Shown here in pieces: positions 9,756 to 18,387 of a stretch of 64,000 bases of DNA (position 1 is its first letter; every line of letters begins with the position of its first letter). Source of the stretch: an uncultured Aquimarina sp. GTDB lineage: Bacteria; Bacteroidota; Bacteroidia; Flavobacteriales; Flavobacteriaceae. The notes below the pieces were generated by a model. The model had not been told where the DNA came from. It saw nothing but the letters and a program-made list of their open reading frames with translations, and searched no databases. Location of the stretch: contig NZ_CANMED010000002.1 of assembly GCF_947496855.1 (NCBI RefSeq), positions 496,001 to 560,000 of the forward strand, read 5' to 3'. Position numbers and translations under genes: made by a program.

Positions 9756-9864
9756 TTCTTTTCGTATTTGGACCTCTAAAAAAGAACATACTTATGACTT
9801 TTGTATACAGGTTTTCTAATTCTAAAAATTCTTGTTTTTGTTTTTCTCAGTTAACAGCTTTTAG

Positions 9865-11112
9865 CTACTCTATAAAACCTACTCCTGAAGTAGTATTAGT
9901 TTGAGAATCTATTAATATAAATGAGCCAGAAGCTTTATTCTTACTATAAGAATCAATAGCCAATGGTTTACTTAATTGTATCTGAACTTTACCTATTTCA
10001 TTAAGGCTTAATGAATTCTTAGCAGTGTCTTCTCCAGAAAAATCAGTAGCAACAGTTCCACTGATACTTTTTATTTTTGCCAAAACCCTACTACTACCGC
10101 TCTGAATAAAATAATTTGTTCCTGGATTAAGGTCTCTACTATCCATCCAGCATATGGTAGCAATTAGTTGTTTTTCTACTCTAGGTTTTTCTGATGATTT
10201 CACTATCATATCTCCACGACTTACATTTACATCATCTTCTAACGTAATTGTACAGGAACTACCCCTACCTGCTGTATCAAACTTTTGATCAAAAAAGAAA
10301 ATCTCTTTTACCTTGGAGGTAGTTAATGATGGCAAAATTGTTACCTCATCGTCTACAGAAAGGTCTCCTCCATACAGCTTACCGGCATACCCTCTAAAAT
10401 CATGAAACTCATCTTTTTTAGGTCTAATTACAGTTTGCACAGGGAAACGCACTTCTGCTTTTTCATATACATCTTCTGCATCTAATTCTTCTAAATGTTC
10501 TAACAGTGTTTGACCATTATACCAAGGCGTATTTTTAGATTCGAACACTACATTATCTCCTTGCAACGCACTAACAGGAATAAAAGTTATATGCTGATCT
10601 TTATAATCACTTTTATCAACTAACTTTTGAAAATCAGCTTTAATTGCTTCATATTTCTCTTGAGAAAAATCGACCAAATCCATTTTATTAACAGCAACGA
10701 TCACGTCCTTTACTCTCAGTAAATTATTGATGAAAAAGTGACGATATGTTTGTTCTATCACTCCTTTTCTAGCATCTACCAAAATAATAGAAGCTTGTGA
10801 GGTTGACGCTCCTGTAACCATATTTCTAGTGTATTCAATATGACCAGGAGTATCTGCTATAATATAACTCTTTGTCTTCGTTGAAAAGTAAATATGTGCT
10901 ACATCAATTGTAATGCCTTGTTCTCGCTCAGCTACCAAACCATCCGTTGCCAATGAAAAATCTAAATAATCAAAACCGTTAGCTTTACTTCTGGTTTCAA
11001 TTGCTTCTAATTTATCAGTTGTCAATGATTTTGTATCATATAAAATACGACCAATCAAAGTGCTTTTACCGTCATCTACACTTCCTGCTGTTGCTATTTT
11101 TAATACGTCCAT
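9865..11112 (-). CDS. cysN: Sulfate adenylyltransferase subunit 1 (GTPase subunit)
   Basis: This translation-factor-like GTPase has a P-loop G-S-V-D-D-G-K-S at residues 10-17, followed by D-T-P-G-H and N-K-M-D. It drives ATP sulfurylase activity of CysD by GTP hydrolysis, forming APS from sulfate. The start used is the ATG at 11112, giving 415 residues. An in-frame ATG at 11184 would add 24 residues encoded by an intergenic repeat and lacking family similarity. There is no fused C-terminal APS kinase domain as in NodQ/CysNC. It lies downstream of cysD in the sulfate-assimilation operon. Confidence 0.95.
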   Translation of the reverse strand: MDVLKIATAGSVDDGKSTLIGRILYDTKSLTTDKLEAIETRSKANGFDYLDFSLATDGLVAEREQGITIDVAHIYFSTKTKSYIIADTPGHIEYTRNMVTGASTSQASIILVDARKGVIEQTYRHFFINNLLRVKDVIVAVNKMDLVDFSQEKYEAIKADFQKLVDKSDYKDQHITFIPVSALQGDNVVFESKNTPWYNGQTLLEHLEELDAEDVYEKAEVRFPVQTVIRPKKDEFHDFRGYAGKLYGGDLSVDDEVTILPSLTTSKVKEIFFFDQKFDTAGRGSSCTITLEDDVNVSRGDMIVKSSEKPRVEKQLIATICWMDSRDLNPGTNYFIQSGSSRVLAKIKSISGTVATDFSGEDTAKNSLSLNEIGKVQIQLSKPLAIDSYSKNKASGSFILIDSQTNTTSGVGFIE

Positions 11113-11120
11113 CTTATTTT

Positions 11121-11187
11121 GGTTGGTTGTTAATTGTTGATAGTTGATGGTAAAATCTATTAACCAACAACTGATAACTATCAATTT
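11121..11187. repeat. Imperfect inverted repeat between cysD and cysN
   Basis: The spacer holds two oppositely oriented copies of a TTGATAGTT-containing sequence, TTGTTGATAGTTGATGG near 11135 and its approximate inverse CAACTGATAACTATCAA near 11168. Short repeats of this composition are scattered between genes in many Bacteroidota. It inflates the apparent reading frame upstream of cysN. Confidence 0.4.
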
Positions 11188-11190
11188 ATT

Positions 11191-12129
11191 TTAAAAATAT
11201 CCTTGTTGTTTGCGTTTTTCCATGGCTGCTTCTGATCTTTTATCATCGATACGAGCTCCTCTTTCTGAAATTGTGGATTCTCTAATTTCTGCCACTACTT
11301 TGTCAATGGTAATTGCATCAGAAAGCACTGCAGCAGTACATGACATATCTCCTACCGTACGGAATCTAACCAATCTTTCTTCTACCAATTCGTCATCTTC
11401 TCTGTGTACTACCTCATCTTCTGCTGACCAGATCATACCATCTCTAATAAACGTTTTACGCGTATGTGCAAAATATATAGAAGGGATTTCAATTTCTTCT
11501 TTTTGGATATAGCTCCAAACATCTAATTCTGTCCAATTACTAATTGGGAACACACGAACATTCTGACCTAAATCAATTTTACCATTAAGGTGATCGAATA
11601 ACTCTGGGCGTTGATTTTTTTCATCCCACTGACCAAAATCATCTCTTACCGAAAATATGCGTTCTTTTGCTCTTGCTTTTTCTTCATCTCGTCTTGCTCC
11701 ACCAATAGCCGCGTCAAATTTAAACTCTTCCAATGCATCAAGAAGTGTTGTAGTTTGCAGACTATTACGACTTGCATACTTTCCTTTTTCTTCTGTTACT
11801 TTACCTTGATCTATAGAATCCTGAACATTACGAACAATTAACTCTACTCCAAGTTCTTTTACCAAACGATCTCTAAACTCAATAGTCTCAGGAAAATTGT
11901 GTCCTGTATCTATATGTAACAGAGGAAAAGGAATCCTACCAGGGTAGAATGCTTTTTGTGCTAATCTTACTAGGGTAATAGAATCTTTCCCGCCTGAAAA
12001 AAGTAGTACAGGCTTTTCAAATTGAGCTACTACTTCTCTAAAAATATAAATCGCCTCACTTTCTAAAGGATTCACTTTTAGTACTTTTGCACCCACAACT
12101 TGTTCTTTTATATGTTCAATTACTTCCAT
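11191..12129 (-). CDS. cysD: Sulfate adenylyltransferase subunit 2
   Basis: This 312-residue member of the PP-loop ATP pyrophosphatase family has the nucleotide motif S-G-G-K-D-S at residues 45-50. Length and the C-terminal segment (E-R-G-A-R-I-D-D-K, then a basic tail ending Q-G-Y-F) are typical of CysD. It forms APS from sulfate and ATP together with CysN, the next gene. Upstream, cysH is 30 bp away, so the order is cysH-cysD-cysN in one transcript. Confidence 0.96.
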   Translation of the reverse strand: MEVIEHIKEQVVGAKVLKVNPLESEAIYIFREVVAQFEKPVLLFSGGKDSITLVRLAQKAFYPGRIPFPLLHIDTGHNFPETIEFRDRLVKELGVELIVRNVQDSIDQGKVTEEKGKYASRNSLQTTTLLDALEEFKFDAAIGGARRDEEKARAKERIFSVRDDFGQWDEKNQRPELFDHLNGKIDLGQNVRVFPISNWTELDVWSYIQKEEIEIPSIYFAHTRKTFIRDGMIWSAEDEVVHREDDELVEERLVRFRTVGDMSCTAAVLSDAITIDKVVAEIRESTISERGARIDDKRSEAAMEKRKQQGYF

Positions 12130-12159
12130 GTAATTTAATCTTTTTTTTTATATCTTTAT

Positions 12160-12786
12160 CTAATTAGTATGAATCCCACATTCTCTATTATCTAGAACTT
12201 TTGTCGGATCGAAATACTTAAACTCATTTGGTAAACTATGTTGCTCTAAATACACATCCAATTCTGCATCACTGTAGTAATAAAAAGGACTTACTTTTAA
12301 TACTCCGTCATTACCTAAACTTAAAATATCTAATGAATCTCGTAATGCCGTTTGCCCTTTTCTAAGATTCGTAAACCACACATCTGGTTTAAAATCTTCC
12401 ATAGCCCGTTTAAAAGGCTCTAACTTTACTTGTTGTGTAAATATTTTATGTTTTGGATCATCAATATCAGGAATCCCCATTACTATATCTCTATGTGCTG
12501 ATGTTTGTTTTGGAACGTACAATTGAACATTCAGATCTAGTAAATCAATCACTTCTTCGGCATGCTTATACGTATTAGGTGTATTATACCCTGAGTCACA
12601 CCATATCACAGGAATATCAGACAAGGCTTTAGAACTTACACTAAGAATTGCGGCTTCATAAGGCCTAAAATTAGTAGTTACCACCGGAGTTTTTGCATTT
12701 AAAACTGCCCATTGAGTAATCTCTAATGGAGTTTTATCCTGTAGTGTATTATTTAAGTGCTCTATTTCCTTTTTTGTAAATTTCAT
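12160..12786 (-). CDS. cysH: Phosphoadenylyl-sulfate (PAPS) reductase family protein
   Basis: This 208-residue protein of the CysH family ends with the catalytic motif E-C-G-I-H, with Cys203 near the C-terminus. The nucleotide-binding PP-loop-like fold is recognisable from T-T-N-F near residue 37 and W-F-T-N-L-R-K-G-Q near 140. The CC-x-x-R-K iron-sulfur signature of APS reductases is absent: the equivalent stretch reads F-T-Q-Q-V-K. By family rules this makes it a PAPS-type enzyme, yet no APS kinase gene is visible in the window. It reduces the activated sulfate to sulfite, which the sulfite reductase of the same operon then takes. Substrate choice needs testing. Confidence 0.92.
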   Translation of the reverse strand: MKFTKKEIEHLNNTLQDKTPLEITQWAVLNAKTPVVTTNFRPYEAAILSVSSKALSDIPVIWCDSGYNTPNTYKHAEEVIDLLDLNVQLYVPKQTSAHRDIVMGIPDIDDPKHKIFTQQVKLEPFKRAMEDFKPDVWFTNLRKGQTALRDSLDILSLGNDGVLKVSPFYYYSDAELDVYLEQHSLPNEFKYFDPTKVLDNRECGIHTN

Positions 12787-12803
12787 TTTTCTAATTCTTT
12801 TTC

Positions 12804-12829
12804 TGTCACTTCAAGCTTAGTCGAGAAGC
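12804..12829. repeat. REP-like intergenic repeat
   Basis: The segment between the DUF2061 gene and cysH reads, on the minus strand, GCTTCTCGACTAAGC then TTGAAGTGACA. This CTTCTCGACT...GAAGTGACA pattern with an inverted TCGA/CTTC symmetry is a familiar dispersed intergenic repeat of Flavobacteriia. A related sequence is at 18319-18338. Confidence 0.5.
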
Positions 12830-12839
12830 AAAAGCGCAA

Positions 12840-13106
12840 TTATCTTCCCCACTTAATACGATTCCAGATTCTTTCGTGAAAGAAATACAGAATCATTTTT
12901 GTAATAAAATCAATTGATGCTATCGATGTCGCTAATGCTATTTCACCTGTTAAGACATAAGAGACTATCAATGTATCTAATGTGCCAATCACTCTCCAAC
13001 TAACAGCCTTCGCTATACTACGCAACGGTTTCTCTGAAGTTCTATCAGTCTCGTACGATGTTTTCTTCGTAGCTACCTTATCTAATATCATTTGATCAAC
13101 AATCAT
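12840..13106 (-). CDS. DUF2061 small membrane protein
   Basis: This 88-residue protein has the DUF2061 pattern: R-S-I-A-K-A-V-S-W-R near residue 29, two hydrophobic helices across about 37-77, and a basic end F-H-E-R-I-W-N-R-I-K-W-G-R. DUF2061 proteins are often found beside sulfate-assimilation genes, but no biochemical role is established that I know of. It is the first gene of the cys operon, directly after a good promoter, so it is transcribed with cysH. A role in sulfate or sulfite handling at the membrane is only a guess from position. Confidence 0.85.
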   Translation of the reverse strand: MIVDQMILDKVATKKTSYETDRTSEKPLRSIAKAVSWRVIGTLDTLIVSYVLTGEIALATSIASIDFITKMILYFFHERIWNRIKWGR

Positions 13107-13130
13107 TTTTTTTTAATAAAACCAATTACC

Positions 13131-13162
13131 CTATCGGAATAGTAGGCTATTGAACAAATGTA
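13131..13162 (-). promoter_or_regulatory. Promoter of the cys operon with a candidate operator
   Basis: On the minus strand a perfect TAnnTTTG box, TACATTTG, lies at plus 13155-13162. Just downstream, where transcription would start, is CTATTCCGATAG (plus 13131-13142), whose arms CTAT and ATAG are inverted around TCCG. This is a plausible site for a small dimeric repressor, for instance an Rrf2-family cysteine regulator. No such regulator gene is in the window. The box is well supported and the operator is a guess. Confidence 0.55.
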
Positions 13163-13281
13163 TATATAAAAATCTATTCATTAGTCCTAAAACTTTGAAA
13201 AAATTACTAGAAATGAAAGAATTATGATATTATTAATAAAAAGCCTAGTGATTTAGTAGATTATTATCGAAGTAAGCAATC

Positions 13282-16200
13282 TCATAAAGAATCTAGCACA
13301 ACAACTTCTATTTTTTTGGTACTGCTATTATTAAAGGTGTCCCATATTTTAATTTCTAAAGTGTGATATCCTAGAGATAATGTTTTTAAAATATAAGAAA
13401 TTGATCCCTTTCTATAACTATTTTCTTTATTAGTAAAAAAATCATTTAGCATCACCTCTTCCTTTTCTTTTCCGTCAATAATCATTTTCATTTGATGGCC
13501 AATTCCCATTCTAGATAAATTGATCCCATTTTGGTCGGCAAGCTCAATTTTTAGTTCCGGGTTAGCTGTAACAATGTTAATTGCTTTCGATTTTTCATCA
13601 TTTATAAATACTTCAATCTCTGGTCCTTTGGTATCTGGCAATCTTATATTTGACATTCCTCCCAATAATATATTTTCGCATACGCCAACAGCATCTTCTG
13701 AAACATTATTCATTTTAGCATATAAACTTATTTTACAATTACCTATAGACATATCTATATCTTTTGGGACTACGAACTCGAAATCAAACACTCCTTTTTT
13801 AATATCAAAATTTCCGCTGTATATTATTAGATCTTGATCTTTATATTCTAGCTGTATAAGATTGCCTTTTCTATTTCTAATATTATTATTCCCCAATGTC
13901 TTTTTATTTGTTTTTTTATCAAATATTTTGATAAAAACTTCTCCATCGTAATTCTTTTTAACATTCTGTAATGTATCTACTAGTTGTCCGGCTATTCTAA
14001 TCTTATTTAGAGCTTTCATCGTGTCTCTAAACTTTTGGAGTGGAATATCGTTAATTTTAGTAATACGAATACCAGGTCGAGGCATTTGAAGCGACATTGC
14101 TGGATCTCCTATAAAAAAAACACTTCTTTTGTCTTGATATCTTAATTCATTTTTAAGCTTCAACACCGTTTCGGCAGGTTTTAGATAAGGACCATTTTCT
14201 AAAAAAAGAGTTTTCATTATTTTATTATTGATACGAACTCCTGCGTTCATAAATATTTCTCTAGTAGTCGCAATCATTGCTATAGCACCTCCATTTGGAT
14301 TTCTAAAAACATGTTCTCCAACAGAAATATCAAAAGGGTTATCAAATCGAGTTGCCAAACAGGTCACCGTAATAAATAATGGTAGCTTATCTTTATTTTT
14401 AAGGTTGATAGCATCTTTTTTTGTAAAGAAAAACTCAGTCCCGAAACCTTCTTCTTCAGCGTGTCCAAAATAATCTAATACTGCAACACCTTTTTCTATT
14501 TTTTTTATTAGTGCTTTAGTCACATCTGGATATTGCTCACCACCGGACGTTGATTTTTGAATATATGCATCACTATATACTTTGGAAATATTTAAAAAAG
14601 GATACTTTTTAATCAAAGAGTTTCCTAAGTTATCCAAATTTCTTTGAATACCCTGTTCCCAAACTTCATCTACATCATCTGATAGCAGAAGGATATTATT
14701 CCTCCAATCCCCAAAAGAACTTTCCTGATAGTATCTTATAAATTTATTAACCACATCATTAGCCATTATATCCGTATCAACTAATATTCTCCCAAGCACA
14801 ATATCAAGTTCATCCGTTGATTTCATTTCTCCTTCTTCTGGATCCATCATTGCAAAAAAATCATCAGACACATATGATCTCGTCTTTGAAAAACTTTCAT
14901 AACTCATAAAACTTGGAATTACATTTTTCTTGTACGTGCTTAACAAAGAAGTATTATTGAGGATCTGCTTATAATCTACAGTGGCATTTCCCATAAAACA
15001 TACATAAGAAAGTTTCTTACTATCGTCTGATGCGTTTTCATACACATACCTAATAAAATTACGGATTGCACCTATATCCTGTTTTCCACTACTAAACTCA
15101 TTATAGATTTTCTGTACAAGAACTACTTTAACATTCATCTTGTTTTGTGTTCTATGAAAATCAGCCAATCGTTCTGCAGCCGTTACCATATCTTTTTGGG
15201 TTATAATAACATAATCAACATTTTTGAAATTATTTTCTTTATCTAGAAAAATAGTTCCTTTCAGATCTTGATTCTCTACAATACTCTGTATTGGTTTTAA
15301 AGGCTCATAGAAATCAGTATTAGTCACCGCAACAAACTTTCTTTTAGTATCTAATTGAATTTTAAAAGAAAATTTATTGGAAAAAGTAGTGTTTTCGAAA
15401 AACCTAATCATCTCTGGATTCGTTACATCCCAAACTTCGGATATATTCTTAGTTTTTTTCAATTCTATTCGTCCAATTTCGTGTTTAGAATTATCATTGG
15501 GAATCGTGAATTTTAATTGTTTATCTGATCCGACCAATAATCTTTCTGCAGAAACTCGGATGTAATCCAGATAACTTTTTCCTAGTGCTTTTTTGTCTTC
15601 CACTTCATATCGTACGCTAATCTTAATAGAATCCGCATGGTTTTTAATCGTTTTTTCTAAACTACCTTCTATACCTATTAATCTGTCTGATATAGACCTA
15701 AATTTAATTTCTCCCACTTCTTTTTGGTTTAATCTAACCTTAAGTTTTGATGGTTTATGGGATTTAGCTACTGCAACAATTGTATATGTAATTGCAGTTC
15801 CATCTGACTTATTAGGGAAATAAAACGAAAATTGTTTTTCTTCATTGTTTTCTATTTTATCCCCTAACCATCTTCTCCCCATCATCCCGATATTATACTG
15901 ATCCATTTCGTAAAACTGATCTTCTTCGAATGTGGTGATAGTTGTATCTGCTTTTTTGTTAAAGGATTCTGAATTGACTACCCTACGTCCCTTTTTTCCA
16001 GATGTGGTAATAAAATAATACGATTCATCATCGTATACATTAATATGTGTTTTACTATCCCTGTTGTATGCTTTCGTGCCTTGACCATAAAATAGGATAT
16101 AATCGTCTTCGGATAGCATACCGTCCTCTCCTCCCACTACTTTTACAGCATTTTCCTTTAGATCAAACTCAGTGTTTTTACTATTCTTAAGAGGAAGCAT

Positions 16201-16479
16201 ATGTCCTCCATTTCCATAAATTTTAATTGTTGTAGGATCTATTGTAGTAACATCGATACCTAAACTAGATAAAAACTCTGGAGTAAGTTTATATATTCCT
16301 GTTTTCTCTATGTAAAACTTGTACCAGTCACCTCTTGCTAATACAGAGCGAGATAAAGGAATTTTTTTTACAATCTGTTCGGTTGTATCTTTTCTTTTTT
16401 CAGAAATAAGCTGTGATTGATTTCCATAAAAAAAAGTACTCAACAAAGGAATACAACATAATAGGATACTTCTTTTCAT
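13282..16479 (-). CDS. porU: PorU-like C25 peptidase (type IX secretion sortase family)
   Basis: This 1065-residue exported protein starts with a signal peptide (about residues 1-20). The N-terminal region has the PorU pattern G-D-W-Y-K-F, G-I-Y-K-L and I-K-I-Y-G-N-G-G-x-M-L-P-L. The C25 catalytic dyad is intact: His673 in D-Y-F-G-H-A and Cys707 in T-V-T-C-L-A. The C-terminus has the family's ending W-D-T-F-N-N-S-S. PorU cleaves T9SS C-terminal domains and attaches cargo at the outer membrane. In Flavobacteriia porU usually sits beside porV and gldJ, but here it lies between metZ and the cys operon and is somewhat short. It may be the only copy or a paralog. Confidence 0.85.
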   Translation of the reverse strand: MKRSILLCCIPLLSTFFYGNQSQLISEKRKDTTEQIVKKIPLSRSVLARGDWYKFYIEKTGIYKLTPEFLSSLGIDVTTIDPTTIKIYGNGGHMLPLKNSKNTEFDLKENAVKVVGGEDGMLSEDDYILFYGQGTKAYNRDSKTHINVYDDESYYFITTSGKKGRRVVNSESFNKKADTTITTFEEDQFYEMDQYNIGMMGRRWLGDKIENNEEKQFSFYFPNKSDGTAITYTIVAVAKSHKPSKLKVRLNQKEVGEIKFRSISDRLIGIEGSLEKTIKNHADSIKISVRYEVEDKKALGKSYLDYIRVSAERLLVGSDKQLKFTIPNDNSKHEIGRIELKKTKNISEVWDVTNPEMIRFFENTTFSNKFSFKIQLDTKRKFVAVTNTDFYEPLKPIQSIVENQDLKGTIFLDKENNFKNVDYVIITQKDMVTAAERLADFHRTQNKMNVKVVLVQKIYNEFSSGKQDIGAIRNFIRYVYENASDDSKKLSYVCFMGNATVDYKQILNNTSLLSTYKKNVIPSFMSYESFSKTRSYVSDDFFAMMDPEEGEMKSTDELDIVLGRILVDTDIMANDVVNKFIRYYQESSFGDWRNNILLLSDDVDEVWEQGIQRNLDNLGNSLIKKYPFLNISKVYSDAYIQKSTSGGEQYPDVTKALIKKIEKGVAVLDYFGHAEEEGFGTEFFFTKKDAINLKNKDKLPLFITVTCLATRFDNPFDISVGEHVFRNPNGGAIAMIATTREIFMNAGVRINNKIMKTLFLENGPYLKPAETVLKLKNELRYQDKRSVFFIGDPAMSLQMPRPGIRITKINDIPLQKFRDTMKALNKIRIAGQLVDTLQNVKKNYDGEVFIKIFDKKTNKKTLGNNNIRNRKGNLIQLEYKDQDLIIYSGNFDIKKGVFDFEFVVPKDIDMSIGNCKISLYAKMNNVSEDAVGVCENILLGGMSNIRLPDTKGPEIEVFINDEKSKAINIVTANPELKIELADQNGINLSRMGIGHQMKMIIDGKEKEEVMLNDFFTNKENSYRKGSISYILKTLSLGYHTLEIKIWDTFNNSSTKKIEVVVLDSL

Positions 16480-16625
16480 AAAAATAAAATGCTAAAAATA
16501 AATATACATTTTATATTTCATGAATTGTACCATTCTTGTTTATAAAGAAATGATATCATTAATAATTTGAAATTCTTTTTATTCTAATTCTTAACTACAA
16601 TGATATTACTCTTACTAAAAAAACA

Positions 16626-17804
16626 TTATATTTTTTCCAATGCCTGCTCCAGATCCGCAATAATATCATCTATATGCTCCAGCCCAACAGAACATCTAAC
16701 CATTCCATCTGTAATCCCAACAGTTAACTTATCTTCTATAGCTAATTTACTATGCGTGGTCGATGCAGGATGCGTAACAATCGTTCTGGTATCTCCTAGA
16801 TTTGCCGAAAGTGAACACATTTTGATACTATCAAAAAATGTTTTCCCCCCATCAACTCCATTTTTTACTTCAAAAGCTACGATATTACCTCCCAATTTCA
16901 TTTGTTTCTTGGCTACTTCATATTGTGGATGAGATTTTAGAAACGGATATTTTACCCAATTCACCTTAGGGTGTGATTCTAAAAATTCAGCCAATTTTAA
17001 CGCATTCTCACAATGTCGATCGACTCTTACGGCTAGTGTCTCTAAACTTTTTGACAATACCCAAGCATTAAACGGTGATAAAGCAGGCCCTGTATTTCGC
17101 GAAAACAAATAAATTTCTCTGATTAATTCCTTTTTTCCAACAGTAACTCCACCTAATACGCGCCCTTGTCCGTCAATTAATTTTGTAGCTGAATGGATTA
17201 CAAGATCAGCTCCAAACTTTATTGGGTTTTGTAAATATGGCGTCGCAAAACAATTATCAATAATCAATAACAACTCATGTTTTTTTGCAATCTCACCTAG
17301 TAACTCTAAATCTAGCACATCTACTCCAGGATTGGTAGGAGATTCTGCATAGATAATTTTTGTATTAGGTTGTATTAAGCTTTCTACCTTATCAACCTCA
17401 TTAACTGGAAAATAACTTGTCTCTATATTCCACTTAGGGAAGTATTTAGTAAACAACGAATGTGTAGAACCGAATACAGATCGCGCAGAAACGATATGAT
17501 CTCCCGCATCTAGCAATGCAGCAAATGTAGAAAACACTGCCGCCATTCCCGTTGCAAAGGCGTAACCGTCTTCTGCTCCTTCTAATTTGCAGATTTTATC
17601 CACAAACTCTGTGGTATTCGGGTTACTAAAACGACTATATAAATTACGATCTTTCTCTTCTGCAAAGGCTGCTCTCATTTCCTCAGAATCTTCAAAAACA
17701 AATCCTGATGTTAGATACATTGGTGTAGAATGTTCTAAAAACTGAGTTTTTTCTGTCTGAGTTCTTACAGCTTGCGTTTCAAAATTGTGGCTCTCTAAGC
17801 TCAT
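16626..17804 (-). CDS. metZ: O-acyl-homoserine sulfhydrylase, PLP-dependent
   Basis: This 392-residue enzyme of the Cys/Met metabolism PLP family has its Schiff-base lysine at residue 208 in S-A-T-K-L. The length and the sequence around residues 50-60 (N-L-Y-S-R-F-S-N-P-N) match O-succinylhomoserine sulfhydrylase (MetZ). It adds sulfide to an activated homoserine to make homocysteine. The start overlaps the OsmC-like gene by 4 bp, so translation is coupled. A second, longer sulfhydrylase (MetY) heads the same operon. Because metX in this operon is of the acetyltransferase type, this enzyme may use O-acetylhomoserine or act as a cystathionine-type enzyme. Exact substrate is uncertain. Confidence 0.88.
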   Translation of the reverse strand: MSLESHNFETQAVRTQTEKTQFLEHSTPMYLTSGFVFEDSEEMRAAFAEEKDRNLYSRFSNPNTTEFVDKICKLEGAEDGYAFATGMAAVFSTFAALLDAGDHIVSARSVFGSTHSLFTKYFPKWNIETSYFPVNEVDKVESLIQPNTKIIYAESPTNPGVDVLDLELLGEIAKKHELLLIIDNCFATPYLQNPIKFGADLVIHSATKLIDGQGRVLGGVTVGKKELIREIYLFSRNTGPALSPFNAWVLSKSLETLAVRVDRHCENALKLAEFLESHPKVNWVKYPFLKSHPQYEVAKKQMKLGGNIVAFEVKNGVDGGKTFFDSIKMCSLSANLGDTRTIVTHPASTTHSKLAIEDKLTVGITDGMVRCSVGLEHIDDIIADLEQALEKI

Positions 17805-18226
17805 ACTTCTTCGTTATTAACGACTACTTTATATTTGATCGTTGCAGTTGGCTCTAATGTTTTTGATACAGAGCAATATTTTTCGAATGATAATTGCGCA
17901 GCTCTTTTTGCCTTTTCTGGAGCTATCTTTCCTTCTAAATACACAGTAACCGAAATCTCTTTAAAAGGTTTCGCTCCATCAATTTCTACTCTTGATCCAT
18001 CTACTTCAGCACGGTAATCTGTAATTTCTTGTCGTTGTTTTTTTAATATAGAAATCACGTCAATCGCGCTACATCCAGCAACTCCCATTAACACATATTC
18101 CATTGGACTAGGTGCTAAATCATGTCCTCCAACTTCAGGTTTACTATCTATATGAGTTATATGTCCTCTTTCATTTTTTAGTTCGAAATGATAATCGTTA
18201 TCTATTCTCTTTAATTCTATTTTCAT
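17801..18226 (-). CDS. OsmC family protein
   Basis: This 141-residue protein has the OsmC/Ohr fold pattern, with G-V-A-G-C-S-A-I-D-V near residue 50 carrying one conserved cysteine and a second cysteine in E-K-Y-C-S-V-S near residue 117. These two cysteines are the peroxidatic pair in Ohr/OsmC proteins. It belongs to the YhfA-like branch rather than the organic hydroperoxide resistance branch, judging by the short sequence. It overlaps metZ by 4 bp in the methionine operon, which suggests a role with sulfide, persulfide or peroxide chemistry. That role is inference. Confidence 0.88.
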   Translation of the reverse strand: MKIELKRIDNDYHFELKNERGHITHIDSKPEVGGHDLAPSPMEYVLMGVAGCSAIDVISILKKQRQEITDYRAEVDGSRVEIDGAKPFKEISVTVYLEGKIAPEKAKRAAQLSFEKYCSVSKTLEPTATIKYKVVVNNEEV

Positions 18227-18318
18227 TTTATATGTTTTATCTATTTTATTTGGACATTGCCTTTCAAATATACTCAGTGTTGAGCTTTCTGCTATATCTT
18301 TTTTTTACTCTGTCAATA

Positions 18319-18338
18319 CCCTTCGACTCCACTCAGGG
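18319..18338. repeat. REP-like palindrome between thrA and the OsmC gene
   Basis: The 20 bp CCCTTCGACTCCACTCAGGG has inverted ends CCCT/AGGG and a TTCGACTnnnCTCAG core. This sequence type recurs in intergenic regions of many Flavobacteriia. It lies in the 161 bp gap between thrA and the OsmC gene and may affect message stability. No other regulatory element was seen in that gap. Confidence 0.5.
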
Positions 18339-18387
18339 AAACAGATTATAAAAAGGATGTCGCTTCAATCCTTAACGCAATTAATTT

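Noticed and set aside
11113..11184. A 24-residue N-terminal extension of CysN
   Set aside because: These codons come from an intergenic inverted repeat and are absent from CysN family members, whose conserved N-terminus begins at M-D-V-L-K.
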